From assembly GCA_014649575.1 (NCBI GenBank), contig BMTH01000005.1, positions 372,001-436,000 on the forward strand: 64,000 bases of DNA, read 5' to 3'. Position 1 is the stretch's first letter. Every line of letters begins with the position of its first letter. Shown here piece after piece: positions 58,882-64,000 of this stretch. The position numbers were made by a program, and so were the translations under genes. Source of the DNA: Streptomyces griseoincarnatus (lineage in GTDB: Bacteria > Actinomycetota > Actinomycetes > Streptomycetales > Streptomycetaceae). Under the pieces are notes generated by a model. That model saw only the letters and a list, made by a program, of their open reading frames with translations, searched no databases and was not told the DNA's origin.

Positions 58882-59050
58882 TGCGCGGCGCACCGACCGT
58901 GCCTGGCAGCTTGGACGTCGTGATCGGGGGCGTGTGGTGAGCGCGCGGTTCATTCGGCGCGTCTCTCTGCTCCGGCTGCGGGGCGGGCATCCCGCGTGTG
59001 GCGCTGTGATGGTGCCCGGTGCCCCTGGCTTCCCGGCCGGAGGTGTGTGA
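58881..59050 (+). repeat. Two degenerate copies of the PAAR gene end before the gp25 gene
   Basis: The gene end GATCGGAGGCGTGTGATG is echoed by GATCGGGGGCGTGTGGTG (58922-58939) and by CCGGAGGTGTGTGATG (59037-59052). Frame 58881-58940 encodes MRGAPTVPGSLDVVIGGVW; frame 58937-59050 encodes VSARFIRRVSLLRLRGGH... ending GAPGFPAGGV. Each stop overlaps the next start. GAGCGCGCGGTTC at 58939-58951 also echoes GAGCGAGCGGTTC at the gp25 start. Probably decayed duplications rather than genes. Confidence 0.6.
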
Positions 59051-59472
59051 TGAGCGAGCGGTTCGTCGGACGCGGCTGGGGGTTTCCGCTGCGGGTCGGG
59101 CCGACCGGCGGGATCGCCATGGTCGAGCGGGAGCGGGAGATCGAGGAGGCGATCCGCCTGATCCTCGGCACCGCGCCGGGCGAGCGCCCCATGCGCCCCG
59201 AGTTCGGCTGCGGCATCCACGACTACGTCTTCGCCCCCGGCGACGGCGCCACCGCCGGACGTATCGCCCAGCAGGTGCGCGAGGCCCTGGAGCGGTGGGA
59301 GCCGCGCGTCGCGGTGGAGGACGTGATCGTCGCCTTCGACGCCGTCGAGGACGGCACCCTCTACATCGACGTGCACTACACCCTGCGTTCCACCAACGAC
59401 CGGCGCAACCTGGTCTTCCCCTTCTACACGATCCCCTCCGAGGAGGGGGCCGAGGAATTGGTCGCGGACTGA
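59050..59472 (+). CDS. cis9: eCIS gp25-like baseplate wedge protein
   Basis: 140 residues: GFPLRVGPTGGIAMVERERE, IEEAIRLILGTAPGERPMRP, EFGCGIHDYVFAPGDGATAG, DVHYTLRSTNDRRNLVFPFY. This is the gp25/lysozyme-like fold (no enzyme activity) that contacts sheath and baseplate. ATG at 59050 has GGAGG 6 bases before it; upstream frames are shadows. Its stop overlaps the baseplate J ATG (TGATG). Confidence 0.95.
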   Translation: MSERFVGRGWGFPLRVGPTGGIAMVEREREIEEAIRLILGTAPGERPMRPEFGCGIHDYVFAPGDGATAGRIAQQVREALERWEPRVAVEDVIVAFDAVEDGTLYIDVHYTLRSTNDRRNLVFPFYTIPSEEGAEELVAD

Positions 59473-61433
59473 TGGCCCTGCCCTCCCCCAACCTGGACGA
59501 CCGACGGTTCCAGCAACTCGTCGACGAGGCAAAGCGGTATGTGCAGCAGCGCACGCCGGAGTGGACCGACCACAACGTCTCCGACCCGGGCGTCACCCTG
59601 ATCGAGACGTTCGCCTACATGGTGGACCAGCTGCTGTACCGGCTGAACCGGGTCCCGGACAAGAACTACACAGCGTTCCTCGACCTGTTGAGCATCGGCC
59701 TGTTCCCGCCCGCCGCGGCCTCCGCCGACGTCGACTTCTGGCTGTCGGCGCCGCAGCCCGACACCGTCGCGCTGCCCGCGGGCACCGAGGTGACCACCGC
59801 GGGCGGCGAGAGCGAGGAGCCCGTGGTGTTCGCGACCACGGACGAACTGCGCATCGTGCCCAGCGAGTTGACCCGTCTGGTGACCGCGCCCCGGACCGGT
59901 GAGCAGACCGACATGACCGGTACGCTCGCCGACGGCCACGACATCCCCTGCTTCCAGGCGGCACCGGAGCCGGGCGACGCACTGCTGTTCGGCCTGCCGA
60001 CGGCGGTGCCGCGCTGCATCGTCGCGGTGCGCCTGGACAGCCGCGTGGAGGGCGTCGGTGTGGACCCGCGCCAACCCCCGCTGGTGTGGGAGGCGTGGGA
60101 CGGCGGTGGCTGGCAGCTCTGCGAGACCGGTACGGACACCACCGGCGGTCTGAACCGGCCCGGCGAAATCATCGTGCACGTACCGGCCAGGCACACCGCG
60201 TCGGTGATCGGCGGAACCAGGGCCGGCTGGCTGCGCTGCCGGGTCACCGAGGCGGAGCCGGGCCAGCCGTTCTACTCGGAGTCCCCGACGGTGCGCGAGG
60301 CGGAGGTGTTCACTGTCGGCGGCACCATGTCCGTCGAGCACGCCGAGACCGTGACCGACGTTCCGCTCGGCACCTCGGAGGGCGTCGCGGGACAGACGTT
60401 CCGGCTCGGCCGCCCGCCGGTCCTCCTCGACGGCGAGCCCCCGGTGGTGGAGGTGTCCTCGGCCGAGGGCTGGCAACGCTGGGCCGTGGTCGACCACTTC
60501 GGCCGCTCCGGCCCCGCCGACCGGCACGTCCGCGTGGATGCCACCAACGGTGAGTTCGCCTTCCCGCCGGTGCTGCGCGAACCGGACGGCACGCTGCGGC
60601 AGTGCGGCGCCGTACCGCCCAAGGGCGCCCACATACGCGTGGCCCGGTACCGCACCGGCGGCGGCCCCGCGGGCAACGTCGCCCGCGGCGCGATCTCCGT
60701 GCTGCTCAGCTCCGTTCCGTACATCGCCCAGGTCACCAACCGGGAGGCGGCACGCGGCGGCGTCGCGGGCGAGACGGTGGAGAACGCCAAGCTGCGGGCG
60801 CCGGAAGTGCTGCGTATGCAGGAGCGCGCGGTGACCGCCGAGGACTACGAGATCATCAGCCGCCAGGCCGCGCCCTCGGTACGCCGGGTCCGCTGTCTGC
60901 CCGCGGCGGAGGAACCGGGCGCGGTACGGGTCCTCGTCGTCCCGGACGCCGTGGCCGACGAGGGCGACGACCGCCTCCGTTTCGAGCAGCTGATCCCCTC
61001 CGACCAGGTACTGGAGGCCATCACCGCGAGCCTCGACGAACGACGCCTCATCGGCACCCGCCTGGTCGTCGAGCCGCCGGTCTACCAGGGCGTCACCGTG
61101 GTCGCCCGGCTCGCGACGGCAGCCGCCGACACCGACCGCGTCCGCGACGCCGCCCTCGACGCCCTGTTCCGTCACATCAACCCGCTCAGCGGCGGCCCGG
61201 ACGGCACCGGCTGGCCCTTCGGCCGGCCCGTCCAGTACGGCGAGATCTTCGGCATCCTCCAACGCGCCACCGGCAACGCCCTCGTCGAAGAGATCCGCCT
61301 GTTTCCCGCCGACCCCGTCACCGGCCGCCGCGGCGCCCCGGAAGACCGCATCGACGTGGCCGCGGGCGCGCTCGTCTTCTCCTACCAGCACCAGGTGGTC
61401 GTGACGGCGATGGATGGGGAGGGGCGGGGATGA
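59472..61433 (+). CDS. cis11: eCIS baseplate J-like protein
   Basis: 653-residue wedge protein (Afp11; gp6/J family). N terminus RRFQQLVDEAKRYVQQRTPE and WTDHNVSDPGVTLIETFAYM; C-terminal half GETVENAKLRAPEVLRMQER and AVTAEDYEIISRQAAPSVRR carry the family core, ending LVFSYQHQVVVTAMDG. Several copies surround the spike. Stop overlaps the next ATG (ATGA). Confidence 0.95.
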   Translation: MALPSPNLDDRRFQQLVDEAKRYVQQRTPEWTDHNVSDPGVTLIETFAYMVDQLLYRLNRVPDKNYTAFLDLLSIGLFPPAAASADVDFWLSAPQPDTVALPAGTEVTTAGGESEEPVVFATTDELRIVPSELTRLVTAPRTGEQTDMTGTLADGHDIPCFQAAPEPGDALLFGLPTAVPRCIVAVRLDSRVEGVGVDPRQPPLVWEAWDGGGWQLCETGTDTTGGLNRPGEIIVHVPARHTASVIGGTRAGWLRCRVTEAEPGQPFYSESPTVREAEVFTVGGTMSVEHAETVTDVPLGTSEGVAGQTFRLGRPPVLLDGEPPVVEVSSAEGWQRWAVVDHFGRSGPADRHVRVDATNGEFAFPPVLREPDGTLRQCGAVPPKGAHIRVARYRTGGGPAGNVARGAISVLLSSVPYIAQVTNREAARGGVAGETVENAKLRAPEVLRMQERAVTAEDYEIISRQAAPSVRRVRCLPAAEEPGAVRVLVVPDAVADEGDDRLRFEQLIPSDQVLEAITASLDERRLIGTRLVVEPPVYQGVTVVARLATAAADTDRVRDAALDALFRHINPLSGGPDGTGWPFGRPVQYGEIFGILQRATGNALVEEIRLFPADPVTGRRGAPEDRIDVAAGALVFSYQHQVVVTAMDGEGRG

Positions 61434-61993
61434 GCCGCGCCGCCGTACCCGGCCTGCCGAGCCGCTTCCCCATCGGTGAGCAACTGCCCGCGCTGTACGC
61501 CGACGACGACTTCGCGCAGCGCTTCACCGCCGGCCTCGACACCGTCCTCGCCCCGGTGTTCGCGACCCTCGACAACCTGACCGCCTACCTCGACCCCCGG
61601 GTCACCCCCATCGACTTCCTGGCCTGGCTGGCGTCGTGGGTGGGCGCCGCCGACGACCCCCAGTGCCCCGTGGAGCTGCGCCGCGAGGCGGTCGTCCGCG
61701 CGGTGGAGCTGCACCGGTGGCGCGGCACCAGACGCGGCCTTGCCGAGGCCCTGCGCCTCGCGCTCGGCGTGCACTGCGATGTGACCGGCGACGGCGGCTC
61801 GTGGTGGTCGAACACCGCCGGCACCGAACTGCCACCCCAGCCCGCCGCCGAGATCCTGGTCCGGGTCTGGCCGGGCCGCGAGACGCGGGTGGACCCGGCC
61901 AGGGTCCGCGAGATCGTCCGGGCCATGTGCCCGGTGCACGCGGCATTCCGGGTGGAGGTCCTCCCCGGCCCGCCCGGCGACGAAGGGAGGTGA
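61430..61993 (+). CDS. cis12: eCIS tail protein I/gp7-like
   Basis: 187 residues. FPIGEQLPALYADDDFAQRF, LTAYLDPRVTPIDFLAWLAS, RREAVVRAVELHRWRGTRRG and LALGVHCDVTGDGGSWWSN match phage tail protein I/Afp12-type wedge subunits. Pairs with baseplate J in the wedge. ATG overlaps the previous stop; the next gene begins 5 bases after it. Confidence 0.92.
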   Translation: MSRAAVPGLPSRFPIGEQLPALYADDDFAQRFTAGLDTVLAPVFATLDNLTAYLDPRVTPIDFLAWLASWVGAADDPQCPVELRREAVVRAVELHRWRGTRRGLAEALRLALGVHCDVTGDGGSWWSNTAGTELPPQPAAEILVRVWPGRETRVDPARVREIVRAMCPVHAAFRVEVLPGPPGDEGR

Positions 61994-61997
61994 CGCC

Positions 61998-63446
61998 ATG
62001 CGCGCATGTCCCGCGTGCGGGGCGTCCAACGGCTCCGCGGACGACTTCTGCGGCAACTGCGGCGCGTACCTGGGCTGGTCGGAACCGGCTGCTCCGACCC
62101 CGAACACACCCGCACCGACGCCACCGGAGCCAACCGCACCCCCGGGGCCGGCCGAACCCCCGGAGCCTCCGGCGCCCGCGCCCGCATCACCCCCGGCGGA
62201 CGAGCCCGAGTCCGCCGCACCGCCCCGACCCTCGTCGTTCCGCGCCCGGCTGACCGGCCGCGGCGAGCCGAGGCGGCCGAGCACGACGGAGCCCGCGGAC
62301 ACCGGCTCCGGCGCCGACACGGCCCCCGCTGCCGGCCCTGGCCCGGACGAGCCCACGATCTCCCCACCCCAGTCCGGACCGACCGACGCCCGCACCGGGT
62401 CCGCCGCCCCGGCACAGGGCTCGGCCACGAGCGGGACGGCCGCTGACTCCAGCGCCGAGCCGACGGGCGGCTCCCCCGGCGAAACGACCGACGTCGATGA
62501 GCCCCGCCGTACCGGCGACGCTCCCCCCACCACGCCGGCCACACCCGCCGCACCCTCAACCCCCACAACCCCACCCGTTCCTCCAGCCCCACCCGCTCGA
62601 CCCGCTCCACCCGCCCCGAACATCCCCCGCCCGCGCACCGCCACCGCCTCCGAGTCATCGGACCCGGACGCCATCGTGCCCGTCCGCCCCGCGAAGCCGG
62701 TGGCGGCACGGCCCGTCGTACGGCCGGTGGCGGTGCCGGACGAAGGGGTGGGAGTGCCCTGTCCGGCGTGCGGGACGCCGAATCGGCCGGAGCGCCGGTT
62801 CTGCCGGCGCTGTGCGGCCGAGTTGAAGCCCATGGCGAAGGCCGCGCCGCTGCCGTGGTGGCGGACCGTGTGGCCGTTCCGGCGCCGGGTGCGGGCGAGT
62901 TCGGGTGGGGTGACGCGGTTCCTGGTGATCCTGCTCGTGGTGCTGGCGCTGTGCGCGGGCGGCTTCCTGCTGATGCCGGCCGGACGCGCCCTGATCGAGG
63001 ACACCCGGGACAAGCTGGGCAAGGCCACGTCCGTGACGCCGATGAGCACCGAGGCGAGCGCATCGGTGCCGGGGCACCCGGCGAAGAACACCACGGACGG
63101 GCTGAGCAACCGCTATTGGGGCGCGCCCGCGACGGGTGCCTCGGTGACGTACACCTTCCGCAAGCCGTTCCGGCTGGTCGACGTGATCATCACCAACGGC
63201 GCTTCCAAGGAGCCGCAGAAGTACGCCCTCCAGGCGCGCGCGCTCCAGATGGAGCTGGAGGTGACGGCGCAGGACGGCACCACGCACAAGAAGGAACTCA
63301 CCCTCAGCGACAAACCGGGCGACCAGACGATCGCCACCGGGTACAGCGACGTGCAGAAGGTACGGCTGGTGCTGCGTTCCGCCGTGGGACTCGCCCCGGG
63401 CCGTCATCTGGCCCTGGCAGAGGTGGAGTTCTTCCAGCGGAGCTGA
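61998..63446 (+). CDS. cisA: CisA-like zinc-ribbon membrane protein with discoidin-type ectodomain
   Basis: 482 residues. Two zinc ribbons, 4-21 (CPACG ... CGNCG) and 255-272 (CPACG ... CRRCA), flank a long Pro/Ala/Thr disordered stretch. A membrane segment lies at about 307-327 (RFLVILLVVLALCAGGFLLM). The outside part (about 345-480) has a discoidin/galactose-binding-like fold (NTTDGLSNRYWGAPATG, then LALAEVEFFQRS). It matches my memory of CisA, the membrane protein that in S. coelicolor links cytoplasmic particles to the membrane and allows firing. ATG at 61998 follows GGGAGG. Last gene of the cluster. Confidence 0.85.
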   Translation: MRACPACGASNGSADDFCGNCGAYLGWSEPAAPTPNTPAPTPPEPTAPPGPAEPPEPPAPAPASPPADEPESAAPPRPSSFRARLTGRGEPRRPSTTEPADTGSGADTAPAAGPGPDEPTISPPQSGPTDARTGSAAPAQGSATSGTAADSSAEPTGGSPGETTDVDEPRRTGDAPPTTPATPAAPSTPTTPPVPPAPPARPAPPAPNIPRPRTATASESSDPDAIVPVRPAKPVAARPVVRPVAVPDEGVGVPCPACGTPNRPERRFCRRCAAELKPMAKAAPLPWWRTVWPFRRRVRASSGGVTRFLVILLVVLALCAGGFLLMPAGRALIEDTRDKLGKATSVTPMSTEASASVPGHPAKNTTDGLSNRYWGAPATGASVTYTFRKPFRLVDVIITNGASKEPQKYALQARALQMELEVTAQDGTTHKKELTLSDKPGDQTIATGYSDVQKVRLVLRSAVGLAPGRHLALAEVEFFQRS

Positions 63447-63447
63447 T

Positions 63448-63636
63448 TCGCGGCCCGAGGCCGTCAGTTCCCGGGCCGTCGCCGCCGGCACCGTCGTCTT
63501 CCCGGTCTGCCGTGGCGCGTGCACACGAAGTACTGGCCCTGCTCGATGTGCCCACGGGCCCTGGGCAGCCGCTCCCGGGCCGGCACCACGTAGTGACGCG
63601 TGGGGACGCACGGCCCGGCCGTATGGCGCGATACGG
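63448..63636 (-). pseudogene. Frameshifted remnant of an AAA-type ATP-binding protein
   Basis: Reading leftward, one frame gives VSRHTAGPCVPTRHYVVPAR, then ERLPRARGHIEQGQYFV up to about 63524. The frame then shifts and continues as HAPRQTGKTTVPAATAREL, then TASGR. Together this is the start of the well-known FNTxGP...HYxxP...RL...GxYFVLHAPRQTGKTT ATPase family, including the Walker A. A one-base loss in the expected Leu codon explains the shift. The remnant runs into the CisA stop; nothing remains of the rest. Confidence 0.6.
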
Positions 63637-63782
63637 ACAGCGCGACGCGCGCCGGGCGGTGCGGAAACGGTTCTGCCGTGGAACGTACGCCCGGCCCGTG
63701 TCCGCGGCACGTGACCGAACCCATACGGGTCCCGTAGCCGTCCGGTAGCGCACTGTCAGTCCATGGCCCTAGGCTTGTCCGC

Positions 63783-63962
63783 ATGTCCCCCGATTTAACG
63801 CCCCCTGGTTCCGTGCGGTCCGCCGCCGAGGTGAACGAGCAGATCCGCGCCCTGTGGCTGCGGGCGGGCGGCTCCCTGTCCGCCCAGGAGCGTGAGGAGT
63901 ACGAGATGCTGGTCGTCGAGTGGGCGGCGGCGATCCGCGGACGGGTCGTCGAGGCGGCCTGA
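63783..63962 (+). CDS. 59-residue small protein, TTA-containing
   Basis: Begins MSPDLTPPGSVRSAAEVNEQ and ends WAAAIRGRVVEAA; two amphipathic helices (AAEVNEQIRALWLRAGGSLS, EREEYEMLVVEWAAAIRGRV). Codon 5 (63795-63797) is TTA, a rare leucine codon read by bldA tRNA. The -10 TAGGCT (63770-63775) is 7 bases before ATG, so it is probably leaderless. No known family recognised. It lies outside the eCIS cluster but shares its TTA feature. Confidence 0.65.
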   Translation: MSPDLTPPGSVRSAAEVNEQIRALWLRAGGSLSAQEREEYEMLVVEWAAAIRGRVVEAA

Positions 63963-64000
63963 CGCCCGCCCGCGCCGCGCCCCCGCTCTCAGCGTCCGCC

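Noticed and set aside
58937..59050. 37-residue gene between PAAR and gp25
   Set aside because: Its ends are echoes of neighbouring genes and it lacks a convincing ribosome site; treated as a duplication scar.
38345..63446. Prophage
   Set aside because: Only tail-like genes are present; there is no integrase, terminase, portal, capsid, holin or lysin.
63304..63753. Intact minus-strand gene overlapping the CisA end
   Set aside because: Only short stretches in two different frames look like an ATPase; the rest is shadow of the CisA gene.

Overview
The window reads as chromosomal DNA of a Streptomyces species. GC content is very high, with nearly every third codon position G or C. GTG starts and GTGA/ATGA gene overlaps are common, and many promoters put the -10 box 5-7 bases before the start codon (leaderless type). 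A tuf3-type second elongation factor Tu, NarL-type two-component pairs, an ECF41 sigma factor and two in-frame TTA (bldA-type) codons fit the same genus. No rRNA, tRNA, insertion sequence or CRISPR array was seen.

Left part (1-38 kb) is mixed housekeeping and regulatory genes in small units. 1-3.8 kb holds a partial ABC transporter ATPase diverging from a sensor kinase/response regulator pair, then a ROK regulator. 3.8-9.7 kb holds a GntR/UTRA regulator with a self-overlapping operator, an ECF41 sigma factor divergent from an alpha/beta hydrolase, a PhoD phosphatase behind a clear PHO box, and an ACT-GNAT acetyltransferase. 10-16 kb holds a trans-sulfuration enzyme divergent from an Lrp regulator, a DUF885 protein, an SDR oxidoreductase, an Imm21-like protein, and a rhodanese divergent from a second Lrp regulator. 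16-22.2 kb is a minus-strand block: sbcCD, a YigZ-like protein, sixA and an overlapping cysteinyl-tRNA-synthetase-like orphan. 22.2-34 kb holds a hairpin-forming tandem repeat, a CoA-binding protein, pobA, a YbaK deacylase, a cupin regulator, two left-handed beta-helix proteins, DedA, a cyclic-nucleotide-binding protein, a Pro/Gln-rich membrane protein, an MFS exporter, a spermidine-synthase-like protein and tuf3 with a structured leader. 34-38 kb holds an AlkD-type protein divergent from a TVP38 protein, a thiolase divergent from an HxlR regulator, and uppP.

Right part (38.3-63.4 kb) is one extracellular/cytoplasmic contractile injection system (eCIS). A membrane protein (minus strand) diverges from a LuxR-type regulator whose codon 46 is TTA. 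Then follow a large secreted beta-propeller protein, the tube-terminating cap (DUF4255) and the AAA+ ATPase, all overlapping. A candidate effector (DUF4157, HELTH) is inserted on the opposite strand. After it come sheath, tube, a CxxC tail-assembly-like protein, a 52-residue DUF6760-like protein, a very long disordered protein with nine [VI]QR motifs, a second tube protein, a LysM baseplate protein, the VgrG-like spike, PAAR tip, gp25-like wedge, baseplate J, a gp7/tail-I-like protein and a CisA-like membrane protein. No tail fibre gene is recognisable, which fits a particle kept inside the cell rather than a released one. Likely order of action: the LuxR regulator switches on the cluster during development; tube and sheath assemble on the spike/LysM/gp25/J baseplate with ATPase and cap; CisA connects the particle to the membrane; the DUF4157 protein is the best cargo candidate.

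Beyond the cluster are a frameshifted remnant of an ATP-binding protein on the minus strand and a 59-residue gene that also carries a TTA codon.
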